A stretch of DNA of 64,000 nucleotides from CAVQBP01 sp964448105 (GTDB lineage: Bacteria; Bacteroidota; Ignavibacteria; Ignavibacteriales; Ignavibacteriaceae), in assembly GCA_964448105.1 (NCBI GenBank), contig CAYUVK010000005.1, positions 23,712-87,711 on the forward strand. The letters are read 5' to 3'. Below the pieces are notes generated by a model. It was not told where the DNA came from. It was given only the letters and a program-made list of their open reading frames with translations, and searched no databases. The first letter of the stretch is position 1; every line of letters begins with the position of its first letter. Below, piece after piece: positions 44,286 to 53,430 of this stretch. The position numbers and the translations under genes are program-made.

Positions 44286-45461
44286 ATGACTAATATGCAG
44301 ATTTCAAGCAGGTTTAATCAGAACCTATATTTTTATTTATTATTTGCATCTGTCTGCAGTTTCTTATTTTCATTATTTCTTCTGCAAATTTTTGTCGGTG
44401 CTTTATCAATTCTTTGGATATTTGACAAATTTTTGGAAAAGAAAAAAGCTTTTGGAATATTCGCTAAAGTTATATTTGTTTTTCTTATAGTGAGAATAAT
44501 TTCAATTATATTCTCGGATTATCCCGTTGAAAGCAATCAAGCATATTATAAAGATGCCTTATTTTATTTAGGGTTTTTCTCTTTCGATTTTTATTTAAAA
44601 GTACTTAATGAAAAAAGGATCAAAGTTATTGTTTATTCTTTTGCAATAGCGGCAGCAGCAGCAGCTTTATTGGGATTGACACGGTTTAATCTTTCAATGG
44701 TAGATAGGGCCCAGACATTTTCCTCAGGGTATTCAACATTCTCATCATATTTGTTGGTAGGGTTTGGAGTTTTAGTTTGTCTTCCTTTAAACATTAAAAA
44801 AGGTTTTCTTTATAAATCTCTTTTATTATCAATTATATTTTCTGCAGTAATTACTTCACTTGGCAGAACCAATATTGCAGTAATCGTAATATTATTTGCT
44901 GCAGGACTATTTTTGAAAAAGATAAATATTAAAGAAACTTTCATAATAATTTTATTTACTTTTATTATATCTGCATTTTCGTTCTATAACAATTCTATCG
45001 AAGCGACTGCAAGAATGGAAGCACCGGCAAGTCTTTCAGATAGGGATGTATTAATAAAAGGTACAAATGATTTATTCCTAGAATTTCAAAAACCTTTGTT
45101 GGGTTACGGTCCAAGAACGTTTAAGGAAATTTTCCCTTATAAGAACATGTTGGCAGACAAAGGAATAGGAAGCTGGCATAATGATTTCATACAAATTTTC
45201 TTTGAAAGCGGTTTTTTAGGACTCGCATCTTTTTTAATTATAATAATTGTTCCATATTACTTTATGATAAAGCTACTTAGAAATAATATCGATAAAATTT
45301 ACAAAACGGTTCTTTGGGGAGTTTTGTTAGGGTTTTCGGGATTAATCCTTTCTGCATTAACTGCAGGTTTTATAGATTCACCAATTCTTTCAATTGTTTT
45401 TGCCTTTTTAATTTCTTTGATTTCCGGCATAAATTATGTTACTGAAACTATGAAAAATTAG
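44286..45461 (+). CDS. O-antigen ligase/polymerase family membrane protein
   Basis: A 391-aa polytopic protein with about 11 helices and a large extracytoplasmic loop holding the Wzy_C/WaaL-type motif GYGPRTFKEIFPYKNM and SWHNDFIQIFFESG (about 272-310), including the conserved histidine. Such enzymes join polymerised glycan to lipid A core or polymerise it. It is divergent from the MsbA-like gene. WaaL and Wzy cannot be told apart from sequence alone. Confidence 0.87.
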   Translation: MTNMQISSRFNQNLYFYLLFASVCSFLFSLFLLQIFVGALSILWIFDKFLEKKKAFGIFAKVIFVFLIVRIISIIFSDYPVESNQAYYKDALFYLGFFSFDFYLKVLNEKRIKVIVYSFAIAAAAAALLGLTRFNLSMVDRAQTFSSGYSTFSSYLLVGFGVLVCLPLNIKKGFLYKSLLLSIIFSAVITSLGRTNIAVIVILFAAGLFLKKINIKETFIIILFTFIISAFSFYNNSIEATARMEAPASLSDRDVLIKGTNDLFLEFQKPLLGYGPRTFKEIFPYKNMLADKGIGSWHNDFIQIFFESGFLGLASFLIIIIVPYYFMIKLLRNNIDKIYKTVLWGVLLGFSGLILSALTAGFIDSPILSIVFAFLISLISGINYVTETMKN

Positions 45462-45558
45462 TTTCAGCTATTATTTTTCAGGTTAAATTTATTTTATATC
45501 TCAATTGAAATTCATCTATTCTATATTTACTTTTTAAGAAATATTAATTGGAGATTTA

Positions 45559-47067
45559 ATGGAAGTAACGGAACGAAACGAAACTTATAAATTAATAGAC
45601 AATCTTTCTTCCGATTTTAATTATGAATATAAAGAAGTAGTAATTATTTTGGCTGCCGGTCACGGGAAGCGAATCAAATCTCAGAAATCAAAAATGCTTC
45701 ACAAAATTTGGGAAGTCCCTACAGTAGAAAGAGTTTATAATTCATGCAGAAACGGAATAAATGATGTAAACACTATTGTTGTTGTCGGGATAAAAGCAAA
45801 AGATGTTATGCAGGTAATTGGTAAACGGGAGAACACTCTGTTTGCATTCCAGGAAACTCAAAACGGAACAGGTCACGCCGTGCAGGTTGCACTGGAAAGA
45901 ATCGATGATAAACTTTTTGATGGAACTGTCTATATACTTCCGGGCGATATGGGATTAATTGACCGGGATACTATGACAAGATTCCGCAAAGAATTTTTAA
46001 AATCCAAAAGTGATATGATGGTTTTAACCGGGATCTTTGAAGGCAACCCGGAAGATAATTCTTACGGCAGAATAATCCGTGTAAAAGAAAAAGATGATGA
46101 TGGGGTATCTTCGGGAAATGATAAAGGGAAAGTGATAGAAATTATGGAACATAAGGATATACTTTCTCTTAATCCCGGCAAACCTTATAAACTGAACTTT
46201 AATGGTAAAGTATATTCTTATTCAAGAGAAGAATTGATAAACAATAACGAATTCAATTCCGGTGTATATGCTTTTAATTACAAGAAACTATCCGAGCAGG
46301 TTAAACATATTTCCAGCAATAATGCTCAGAATGAAATTTATATTACCGATTTGATCTCCCTGTTTAATAAAAATGGTTATTCTGTAACGGCAGTTAGTCC
46401 GCTTGAACAGTATGTTGTTATGGGATTTAACAACAAATCTGTATTAAAGGAAATGGAAAACGTTGCAAGAAAAAAAGTCTATGAAAAATTAAAAGATATA
46501 ATTGAAATAGATGACCCGGATGATTTTTTTATACACGAAGATATTGTTGAAGAAATTATCGAAAAGGATAAGAAGAATATTCCTCTTGATATAAGGATCG
46601 GAAGAGGTGTTTATATCGGAAAGGGTGTTAAATTAAATTATAACCTGGAACTAAAAAAGAATGTTTACGTGGATGGAAATGTACACTTTGGGCAAAATAT
46701 AATTGTCTGGGATAATGTTCATCTTTCAACTTTTCCGGCCCAGGTCTTTGAAATTGGTAATTATGTTGAAATTTTGTCCGGTGATATTATAAAGGGCAAT
46801 ATAATTATCGGTGGTAAATCAAGGATCGAATCCAGTGTTAATATGACGGGTAGTGATGAATTTCCTTTAAGAATTGGCAAAGAAGTTTTAATAAAAGGAA
46901 CAAGCTACATCTTCGGTTCAATAATAGAGGATAATGTTCATATTGAGCATAGTGTAATTATTAAAAAGAGGGTTGAAAGATTAATTAAAAGAGACGGAAC
47001 AATTCAGCCTATCCGGTTTTATCTTCCTATGCCTGAAGGTATTGATGCAATAGAGGATTTGAAATAA
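45559..47067 (+). CDS. GlmU-like nucleotidyltransferase with left-handed beta-helix
   Basis: A 502-aa protein with an N-terminal UDP-sugar pyrophosphorylase domain (about 27-290). Its signature VVIILAAGHGKRIKSQKSKM is the GlmU pattern (LAAGxGTRMxSxxPKxLH), continuing with QNGTGHAVQVALE and GDMGLID. The C-terminal part (about 345-480) is a hexapeptide-repeat beta-helix (IGRGVYIGKGVKL, GQNIIVWDNV). The acetyltransferase-specific residues of E. coli GlmU are not evident there, so only the uridylyl/NTP transfer step can be supported. It ends at a terminator shared with rpsT. Confidence 0.82.
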   Translation: MEVTERNETYKLIDNLSSDFNYEYKEVVIILAAGHGKRIKSQKSKMLHKIWEVPTVERVYNSCRNGINDVNTIVVVGIKAKDVMQVIGKRENTLFAFQETQNGTGHAVQVALERIDDKLFDGTVYILPGDMGLIDRDTMTRFRKEFLKSKSDMMVLTGIFEGNPEDNSYGRIIRVKEKDDDGVSSGNDKGKVIEIMEHKDILSLNPGKPYKLNFNGKVYSYSREELINNNEFNSGVYAFNYKKLSEQVKHISSNNAQNEIYITDLISLFNKNGYSVTAVSPLEQYVVMGFNNKSVLKEMENVARKKVYEKLKDIIEIDDPDDFFIHEDIVEEIIEKDKKNIPLDIRIGRGVYIGKGVKLNYNLELKKNVYVDGNVHFGQNIIVWDNVHLSTFPAQVFEIGNYVEILSGDIIKGNIIIGGKSRIESSVNMTGSDEFPLRIGKEVLIKGTSYIFGSIIEDNVHIEHSVIIKKRVERLIKRDGTIQPIRFYLPMPEGIDAIEDLK

Positions 47068-47097
47068 AAGTCAAAATTCAAATTAAATTTTGACTTT
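47067..47097. terminator. Bidirectional terminator
   Basis: Arms AAAGTCAAAATT (47067-47078) and AATTTTGACTTT (47086-47097) with a 7-base loop; a T-run follows on the plus strand and an A-rich start gives one on the minus strand. It separates the convergent GlmU-like gene and rpsT. Confidence 0.85.
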
Positions 47098-47104
47098 TTG
47101 TTAT

Positions 47105-47392
47105 TTACTTTTTCGGCTTAGGCTGCTCAGCTTTTGAAACTTCTAAACTGTTCAGGTGTTTTGTTAAAGCAGCTTTTTTTCTTGCAGCATTATTCCTGTG
47201 GATAATACCTTTTGAAACGTTTCTGTCTATAACCGATACTGCTTCCTTATAAACTTTTTCAGCTTCGTCTTTTTTTGTTGAACTAAGTGTTTTCTTTACT
47301 AAAGTTTTTATTTTGGATTCGTTACTTTTATTGACTATTCTTCTTCTTTCGCTTGTACGTATTCTTTTCTTAGCCGATTTATGACTTGCCAT
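47105..47392 (-). CDS. rpsT: 30S ribosomal protein S20
   Basis: A 95-aa basic protein matching bS20: MASHKSAKKRIRTSERRR at the start, the SKIKTLVKKTL helix, and KGIIHRNNAARKKAALTKHL near the end. It binds 16S rRNA helices early in small-subunit assembly. It is monocistronic, with a near-perfect sigma-70 promoter upstream (47425-47453) and a shared terminator behind it. Confidence 0.97.
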   Translation of the reverse strand: MASHKSAKKRIRTSERRRIVNKSNESKIKTLVKKTLSSTKKDEAEKVYKEAVSVIDRNVSKGIIHRNNAARKKAALTKHLNSLEVSKAEQPKPKK

Positions 47393-47424
47393 ATTATACC
47401 TTAAATTTTTAAAAATTGACCCTA

Positions 47425-47453
47425 AATATATCGATTAGTGAATTTGATGTCAA
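47425..47453 (-). promoter_or_regulatory. Consensus sigma-70 promoter of rpsT
   Basis: On the minus strand TTGACA (47453-47448), a 17-base spacer and TATATT (47430-47425), 32 bases before the rpsT ATG. This is an E. coli-type promoter with full -35 consensus, and not the TTTG/TAnnTTTG promoter of core Bacteroidetes. Confidence 0.85.
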
Positions 47454-47526
47454 ATTTTTGTTTTTTACTTTTGTAGAGAATTTATAATATTCTTTATGTT
47501 AAAATCTTTTAATATTTAGTTTTTTT

Positions 47527-48165
47527 ATGCTGAAAATAAATGAAATATATTTCTCCATCCAGGGTGAAAGCTCAAAAGCTGGACTGCCGTGTGTTTTTAT
47601 AAGGTTGACTTATTGTAATCTTCGCTGCACATACTGTGATACGGAATATGCTTTTTATGAAGGTAAAGATTATTCTATCGATGGAGTGATTTTGCAGGTT
47701 AAAAAATATAACTGCAGATTAGTTGAAGTTACCGGGGGCGAGCCGCTGTTTCAGAAAGAATGTTATGATTTATTAAAACGGCTTTGTGAAGAGAAGTTTG
47801 AGGTATTATTGGAAACCGGTGGGAGTTTACCCATTAAGTATGTTGATCCTGCTGTAAAAATAATTATGGATTTAAAATGCCCTTCCAGCGGAATGGTTAA
47901 AAAAAATCTTTATGAAAATATAGACTATTTGAATCCTTCCGATGAATTAAAATTTGTTATCGGTTCGAAAGAAGATTATGAGTGGGCTAAAGAAGTTATA
48001 AAAAAATATGAATTAAATAATAAATGCGAGATTTTATTCTCCGTAGTTTTTGGTGAGCTTGAGCCGTTAACTCTTGTTAACTGGATTTTGGAAGAAAAGA
48101 TTAATGTAAGATTTCAGTTACAGATGCATAAATTTATTTGGGACCCGTTAGCAAAAGGTGTTTAA
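47527..48165 (+). CDS. queE: 7-carboxy-7-deazaguanine synthase
   Basis: A 212-aa radical SAM enzyme of the queuosine/deazapurine pathway. The cluster motif is CNLRCTYCDTEYAF (C30, C34, C37), preceded by EIYFSIQGESSKAGLPCVFI, which is typical of QueE; VEVTGGEPLFQ is the SAM-binding GGE motif. It converts 6-carboxytetrahydropterin, the product of QueD, to CDG. Its stop overlaps the queD start in TAATG, so the two steps are made together. Confidence 0.95.
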   Translation: MLKINEIYFSIQGESSKAGLPCVFIRLTYCNLRCTYCDTEYAFYEGKDYSIDGVILQVKKYNCRLVEVTGGEPLFQKECYDLLKRLCEEKFEVLLETGGSLPIKYVDPAVKIIMDLKCPSSGMVKKNLYENIDYLNPSDELKFVIGSKEDYEWAKEVIKKYELNNKCEILFSVVFGELEPLTLVNWILEEKINVRFQLQMHKFIWDPLAKGV

Positions 48166-48605
48166 TGAAAATAGCAAAAGAATTTAGATGGGAAATGGGA
48201 CATAGGCTCCCCGAACATTTTGATAAATGTAAAAACATTCACGGCCATTCATATAAAATGTTAATTGAACTTGAAGGTGATGTCCAGGATAATGGCATGG
48301 TGATGGATTATTATGATTTAAAAAAAATTGTAAATCCATTGGTTGAAAATTTAGATCATGCGTTTCTTGTTTATAAAGAAGACAGAGATACTATTGAATT
48401 CCTAGACAAAATGAAATCAAAAAAAGTTGTAGTTGATTTCCAATCTACAGTTGAAAATATATGCAGATACTTTTTAAGAGAAGTTAAAAAAATAAATTTC
48501 CCGCCTAATATCAAGCAGGTCAAAGTAAGAGTTTATGAAACTCAAGATGATTATGCAGAAGAAAGTATAGTTATCTCTCCCAAAACAACTTCAAAAATTA
48601 TCTAA
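48165..48605 (+). CDS. queD: 6-carboxy-5,6,7,8-tetrahydropterin synthase
   Basis: A 146-aa QueD/PTPS-family enzyme making 6-carboxytetrahydropterin from dihydroneopterin triphosphate. Zinc-binding histidines H13, H26 and H28 are in MGHRLPEHFDKCKNIHGHSY, and C22 is the catalytic cysteine. The later LDHAFLV and E in VYETQDDYAEE match the family. The start ATG at 48165 overlaps the queE stop; a longer frame from 48138 lies inside queE and is not used. Confidence 0.94.
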   Translation: MKIAKEFRWEMGHRLPEHFDKCKNIHGHSYKMLIELEGDVQDNGMVMDYYDLKKIVNPLVENLDHAFLVYKEDRDTIEFLDKMKSKKVVVDFQSTVENICRYFLREVKKINFPPNIKQVKVRVYETQDDYAEESIVISPKTTSKII

Positions 48606-48745
48606 TTAACAAAAATTTCTCTTAACATTTATATTTAATCAGTCTACATGTCCCACCTTATTTTTATGTCTTACTATTTATATTTGACTTACATTTTTAT
48701 AATGTTTAACTTAATGGTAATTTTCGGATAAAAAAGGAGAATGGA

Positions 48746-48976
48746 ATGGAAACAGGCTATGTAACCTCAAAAGGGCAGTTGGTAATTCCGTCCAAGCTGC
48801 GTAAAAAATTTGGAATAAAAGCAGGTACCCGAGTTAATTTTTATGAAGAAGAAGATGGAATAAAAATTATTCCTGTAACTCCTGAGTTAATAAAATCAAA
48901 TATTGGTTTTTTAAAAGGGAAAGGTGATCTTATGAAAGCTCTAATGGAAGAGAAAAAGAAAGAACGTGAATTATGA
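48746..48976 (+). CDS. vapB: AbrB/MazE-type antitoxin (VapB)
   Basis: A 76-aa protein with a SpoVT-AbrB swapped-hairpin DNA-binding domain: YVTSKGQLVIPSKLRKKFGI and the following AGTRVNFYEEEDGIKIIP. The charged C-terminal tail (about 50-76) is the toxin-binding part. It overlaps the PIN-domain gene by 4 bases (ATGA), the normal antitoxin-first order, and should repress its own promoter with the toxin. The AAAGGAG ribosome binding site is strong. Confidence 0.9.
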   Translation: METGYVTSKGQLVIPSKLRKKFGIKAGTRVNFYEEEDGIKIIPVTPELIKSNIGFLKGKGDLMKALMEEKKKEREL

Positions 48977-49371
48977 AAAGTTTTGTATTAGATAGTTTTG
49001 CAATAATATCTTATGCGAGGGGTGAAAGTGGAGCAATGAAAGTTTATGACTTACTAACTAAAGCCTTACTTGGTGAAGTTGGGCTATTTATGTGTGTAAT
49101 AAATTGGGGTGAAATTTATTATATAACATTAAGAACACAAGGAAAAGAAAATGCTGAGTTATTAAAAGCTACTATAGCCCGATACCCGATTACGATTGTA
49201 GATGCGAATAAAGAATTGACCCTGACAGCCGCCAATTATAAAGCTTTATATAAAATCTCTTATGCAGATGCTTTTGCCGCAGCACTTGCGAAAGATAAAA
49301 AAGCTGTTTTGGTTACCGGGGATAAAGAGTTTAAATCTCTTGAAACAGAAATAAAAATCAATTGGATATAA
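48973..49371 (+). CDS. vapC: PIN-domain toxin (VapC)
   Basis: A 132-aa PIN-domain ribonuclease. The four acidic metal ligands are all present: D7 (FVLDSFAI), E47 (NWGEIYYI), D99 (SYADAFAAAL) and D117 (VTGDKEF). VapC toxins cut tRNA or rRNA when free of antitoxin. Complete active site and length mean an intact toxin. The module sits between queD and truA, a typical accessory insertion among housekeeping genes. Confidence 0.92.
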   Translation: MKSFVLDSFAIISYARGESGAMKVYDLLTKALLGEVGLFMCVINWGEIYYITLRTQGKENAELLKATIARYPITIVDANKELTLTAANYKALYKISYADAFAAALAKDKKAVLVTGDKEFKSLETEIKINWI

Positions 49372-49380
49372 TTTATTGAT

Positions 49381-50166
49381 ATGTCCCGTTTCAAAATTTA
49401 TATTGAATATGAAGGAACCCGCTACAGCGGCTGGCAAAAACAGAATAATGCAAGAACGGTGCAGGGAATACTATTAAATATTGCTCAAGAAATTTTTGAT
49501 GATTCGAAAATTGATTTGCAAGGTTCGGGAAGAACAGACAGCGGAGTGCATGCAATTAGCCAGGTCGCACATCTTGAAGTTAAAACGATGCTCGCTCCTG
49601 AAATTATAAAAATGAAGATGAATGATAAATTACCGCATGATATAAATATTGTTGAAGTTGAAAAAATTGATCATAAATTTCATTCAAGGCACGATGCTGT
49701 TAAAAGAAGTTATATCTATCAAATATCCCAGCGAAGAACAGCTTTCGGGAAAAATTATGTCTGGTGGATAAAGGATAAATTAGACTTTGACAAAATGATG
49801 GATGCTTCTTCTATTTTTATTGGTATGCATAATTTCGCATCATTTTCAGATGATGATATAGAGGAAAAATCCACTAAAGTATTGATTGAAAATATACAGA
49901 TGAAGAAGGAAGGTGAACTTATTTTAATAAGGATTACCGGTTCACATTTTCTCTGGAAAATGGTAAGAAGAATGGTCGGGATTTTAGTTGAAATAGGAAG
50001 AGGAAAAATGACTGAAGCGGATTTAAAAATCTTTTTAATTACAAAATCAAACGAACCAGCTAAATATACAGCTCCTCCTTCAGGGCTTTTTTTAGAGAAA
50101 GTTTATTATAAAGGTGATAAATTCATTGAAGCTTTTGAACCGCTGGTAAAATTACCTGGGTATTAG
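49381..50166 (+). CDS. truA: tRNA pseudouridine synthase A
   Basis: A 261-aa enzyme forming pseudouridine at tRNA positions 38-40. The catalytic aspartate is D53 in GSGRTDSGVHA, with N-terminal IEYEGTRYSGWQKQ and C-terminal SHFLWKMVRRMVGILVEIGRG, both hallmark TruA blocks. It starts nine bases after vapC and may share its transcript. After its stop the sequence runs 68 bases to the assembly gap. Confidence 0.96.
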   Translation: MSRFKIYIEYEGTRYSGWQKQNNARTVQGILLNIAQEIFDDSKIDLQGSGRTDSGVHAISQVAHLEVKTMLAPEIIKMKMNDKLPHDINIVEVEKIDHKFHSRHDAVKRSYIYQISQRRTAFGKNYVWWIKDKLDFDKMMDASSIFIGMHNFASFSDDDIEEKSTKVLIENIQMKKEGELILIRITGSHFLWKMVRRMVGILVEIGRGKMTEADLKIFLITKSNEPAKYTAPPSGLFLEKVYYKGDKFIEAFEPLVKLPGY

Positions 50167-50234
50167 TCTTAACCGGATTTGAAAATTCCTATTTTATTTT
50201 AAGTTTAAATTAGTAATTTATCTATTTATAATAT

Positions 50235-50334
50235 NNNNNNNNNNNNNNNNNNNNNNNNNNNNNNNNNNNNNNNNNNNNNNNNNNNNNNNNNNNNNNNNNN
50301 NNNNNNNNNNNNNNNNNNNNNNNNNNNNNNNNNN
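50235..50334. other. Assembly gap of exactly 100 N
   Basis: A run of 100 undetermined bases, the conventional placeholder length for a scaffold join, so the true distance is unknown. The gene missing here is probably the ATP-binding subunit of the osmolyte transporter that follows, since neither flank encodes one. Confidence 0.97.
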
Positions 50335-50355
50335 GAACACTATCCTGATTTTGAA

Positions 50356-51894
50356 TTGAAATTATTATTCTCAAAAAACTTTGTTAATAAAAAACTTCCG
50401 GGATTATTAATCCTTTTTATAATTTTTAACATACCTCTTTTCCCGCAGCATAAGAAAGAAGATTATCCGTTAAAAATCGGTTCAAAGAAATTTACTGAAA
50501 GTGTCATTTTGGGGGAGATCGCTGCACAGCTTGCACGTCTTAGGAGTTCAAATGTAAAGCATTTAAGAGAACTCGGCGGAACAAGAATTTTATGGAATGC
50601 TTTAATTAAAGGTGATATAGACATTTATCCGGAATATACAGGAACAATAAGAGAAGAAATTCTTGCCGGCGATAATATTCCCAATGATGAAAGTATGAAA
50701 AATGTTTTAGGTAAAATGAATATAAGTATGAGCAAATCTCTTGGCTTCAATGATACATATGCAGTTGGAATGAAAAAAAGCCTGGCAGATAGATTAAATA
50801 TTAAAAAAATTTCAGATCTAAAGGGTCATCCTAAATTACGCTTCGGGTTTAGTAATGAATTTATGGATAGAAAAGATGGCTGGCCGGGCTTAAAAGGTAG
50901 ATATAATCTGCCGCAAAATAATGTAAAAGGGCTTGATCATGATCTTGCATACCGAGGGCTTGCAAACGGTTCAATTGATGTAATTGATTTTTATTCTACC
51001 GATGCTGATATCAAATATTATAATCTTAAAGTTTTAAAAGATGATTTACATTACTTCCCGGAATACAAAGCCGTTTTTGTTTATCGTTCCGAGTTAGAAT
51101 CAAAATCACCCGGCGCTTTAAAATCAATTCTTCGTCTTGAGGGAAATATTCCCGAATCGACTATGATAAAAATGAATGCAGAAGTTAAAATAAATAAAGT
51201 GCCTGAAACAATAGTAGCTTCCAATTCTATTAAAGAGAAATTTTCTATTAAAACAAATTATGAAGTAGATACTTTTTTAGAACGAATCTGGCTTTATACT
51301 AGAGAACATCTTTTCCTTGTATTAATTTCATTGTTCAGCGCAATAATAACTTCAATCCCGCTTGGAATTTTGGCATATAAAAATCAGAAATTTGCAAATG
51401 TTATCCTTGGAATTACAGGTATAATACAGACAATTCCTTCACTTGCCCTTTTAGTTTTTATGATACCTTTGCTGGGAATCGGATCATGGCCTGCAATTGT
51501 TGCTTTATTTCTTTATAGTCTTCTTCCTATTGTTCGAAATACATATTCCGGTTTAATGGATATACCATTATCAATTAAAGAATCTGCCGAAGCTTTGGGA
51601 ATATCTTCCTTTGCACGATTGCGTTTGATTGAACTCCCGCTAGCATCCAGATCAATATTAGCTGGGATTAAAACTTCAGCAGTCATAAATGTTGGCACTG
51701 CAACTTTGGGAGCATTAATAGGTGCAGGTGGGTATGGACAGCCGATTTTAACCGGAATAAGATTGGATGATGTTTCTTTAATTCTTGAAGGAGCAATACC
51801 TGCTGCACTTCTGGCGCTTTTAGTGCAAGGTTTTTTTGATCTGCTTGAAATGTTCCTTGTCCCGAAGGGTTTACGGATTAAATCATCGAATTAA
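50356..51894 (+). CDS. Glycine betaine/choline-type ABC transporter, binding protein fused to permease
   Basis: A 512-aa fusion. Residues about 1-32 form a signal/anchor; 36-290 are an OpuAC-type solute-binding domain (LKIGSKKFTESVILGEIAAQ, GGTRILWNALIKGDIDIYPEYTG). Residues about 305-505 are a permease with the EAA loop SAEALGISSFARLRLIELPL and the GAGGYGQPILTGIRLDD stretch. The binding domain stands before the permease, the reverse of the permease-first OpuB/ProWX order. The likely start is TTG at 50356, which overlaps a TGA (50357-50359) in another frame that may end a gene hidden in the gap. The same frame is open back to the gap, so an upstream start is possible. Confidence 0.87.
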   Translation: MKLLFSKNFVNKKLPGLLILFIIFNIPLFPQHKKEDYPLKIGSKKFTESVILGEIAAQLARLRSSNVKHLRELGGTRILWNALIKGDIDIYPEYTGTIREEILAGDNIPNDESMKNVLGKMNISMSKSLGFNDTYAVGMKKSLADRLNIKKISDLKGHPKLRFGFSNEFMDRKDGWPGLKGRYNLPQNNVKGLDHDLAYRGLANGSIDVIDFYSTDADIKYYNLKVLKDDLHYFPEYKAVFVYRSELESKSPGALKSILRLEGNIPESTMIKMNAEVKINKVPETIVASNSIKEKFSIKTNYEVDTFLERIWLYTREHLFLVLISLFSAIITSIPLGILAYKNQKFANVILGITGIIQTIPSLALLVFMIPLLGIGSWPAIVALFLYSLLPIVRNTYSGLMDIPLSIKESAEALGISSFARLRLIELPLASRSILAGIKTSAVINVGTATLGALIGAGGYGQPILTGIRLDDVSLILEGAIPAALLALLVQGFFDLLEMFLVPKGLRIKSSN

Positions 51895-51895
51895 A

Positions 51896-52498
51896 TTAGC
51901 TTCCTTTAAATTCCAGGACAAATTTCTTTCTAAACATTTCTTTTAATATAGGAATCAAAATTTTCTTAGCGTTTTCCTTTGCCTGATCCAAAAGTCCCAT
52001 ACGAATCGCTTCAGCTTTTAGAATATTTCCCATGTTGGGAAAATATTTATTAATCATTTTCTGATCAAATGAATGTGAATTTAAATTTGTATCATAAAAC
52101 TTAGATTGTTCATAATTTACTTTTGTATTACATAAAACAGGCTCCTGCAGGTATAAGTAAATAGTATCTTTATCTGTTTTTATGTCTTCTTCTCTAATTC
52201 CTTTTAAATTGATGCAAGCATCTACTTCGCCTTTTATCACAGCAAGTATTCTGTTATTTGACGGAAGTTTATAAGAAAGCAGCGAATCGTTTTTTATAGT
52301 ATCTTCAACAGTATAATTTAAATTGAATTTGATGAGCTGAAAATTCCCGATTTCTGCAATCTTTGTTAAAATTTCCTGGTTAGAATTATTAGAGTTGTTT
52401 ATTTTGGAGATATTTATAACTCCGGAAGATATTCCTACTACGATTAGAATTATTATTAAGGAAAGAAGTAAGACCAATTTTATAATTAATTTAAACAT
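51896..52498 (-). CDS. DUF4230-family protein
   Basis: A 200-aa protein with one N-terminal membrane helix (about 5-27) and an extracytoplasmic domain. The pattern ILAVIKGEVDACINLKGIRE followed by DKDTIYLYLQEPVL is the DUF4230 core, with a C-terminal helical segment (RMGLLDQAKENAKKILIPIL). The family's function is unknown. It converges with the transporter gene, with only one base between the stop codons. Confidence 0.8.
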   Translation of the reverse strand: MFKLIIKLVLLLSLIIILIVVGISSGVINISKINNSNNSNQEILTKIAEIGNFQLIKFNLNYTVEDTIKNDSLLSYKLPSNNRILAVIKGEVDACINLKGIREEDIKTDKDTIYLYLQEPVLCNTKVNYEQSKFYDTNLNSHSFDQKMINKYFPNMGNILKAEAIRMGLLDQAKENAKKILIPILKEMFRKKFVLEFKGS

Positions 52499-52671
52499 AT
52501 AAGAATTAATTTTATGGGATAAATAATTCTTTCATATTTATTAATTGCCGTTCATACAAAATTCTTTACTTAAAGACTTTTAAGGATATATTTTGGGATC
52601 CCTAAAAAATTTACTTCTGAAAATTATAAATAAATTAGTAAGTTTTAAAATAATCTAAATAAAGGGAAATC

Positions 52672-53382
52672 ATGAAAAAGTCATTTACAATGTTTCTTTT
52701 CTTAATAACAATATCATCATTTAGTTGTTTAGCGCAAGTTGGTGGATTTAATTTCACATTGGGCTTTCCAATAGGTGAATTTAATAATAATGTCAAAAGA
52801 ACCGGATTTGGAGTCAGCGGCGGATTTCTCATTCTTACACCGACCGTAAAAAACCCTTTTTCTATAGGCTTAAATTTAGGATTTATAAACTACGGCAGCG
52901 AAACAAGACCAGAACCTTTCAGCTCAACTATTCCGGATGTTACTGTTGACGTTGATAGATCAAATAATATTGTAAATTTTCATATTCTTTTTCAATTAGC
53001 TTTCCCTACAGGAATAGTAAGACCATACGCTGAAGGTTTGTTTGGCGGTTCGTATATATATACCGAAACAACTATTAAAAGCCGTGGTGTTGATGAAGTA
53101 GCAAGTTCTACAAACTTTGATGATTTTGCATGGAGTTATGGAGCAGGCGGGGGATTTCTAATTCAAGTTTTCTCTTCAGATAATCCGGTAGATAAAGTAG
53201 GGTCTGTATTTATCGATTTAAAAGCCCGTTATTTATACGGTTCAGAAGCAGAATATTTAAAAGAAGGTTCTGTAATAGTGGCAAATGGAAAAGTAACTTA
53301 TAATACTTCCAAATCTAAAACGGATTTACTGACCGCACATATAGGTGCTGTTGTATATTTTAACTCTTTATTTAATAATTAG
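52672..53382 (+). CDS. Outer-membrane beta-barrel protein
   Basis: A 236-aa protein with a signal peptide (cleavage after CLAQ, about 23) and alternating short beta strands ending in an aromatic residue (AHIGAVVYFNSLF). Glycine-rich turns (FPIGEFNNNVKRTGFGVSGG, SYGAGGGFLI) fit an OmpW/porin-like 8-strand barrel. No specific function can be read. It starts after AAAGGGAAATC and appears monocistronic. Confidence 0.75.
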   Translation: MKKSFTMFLFLITISSFSCLAQVGGFNFTLGFPIGEFNNNVKRTGFGVSGGFLILTPTVKNPFSIGLNLGFINYGSETRPEPFSSTIPDVTVDVDRSNNIVNFHILFQLAFPTGIVRPYAEGLFGGSYIYTETTIKSRGVDEVASSTNFDDFAWSYGAGGGFLIQVFSSDNPVDKVGSVFIDLKARYLYGSEAEYLKEGSVIVANGKVTYNTSKSKTDLLTAHIGAVVYFNSLFNN

Positions 53383-53430
53383 TCTTTTTGATCCGTGTGT
53401 CTTTATAATTTTTTTTTGAAGATACAAAGA

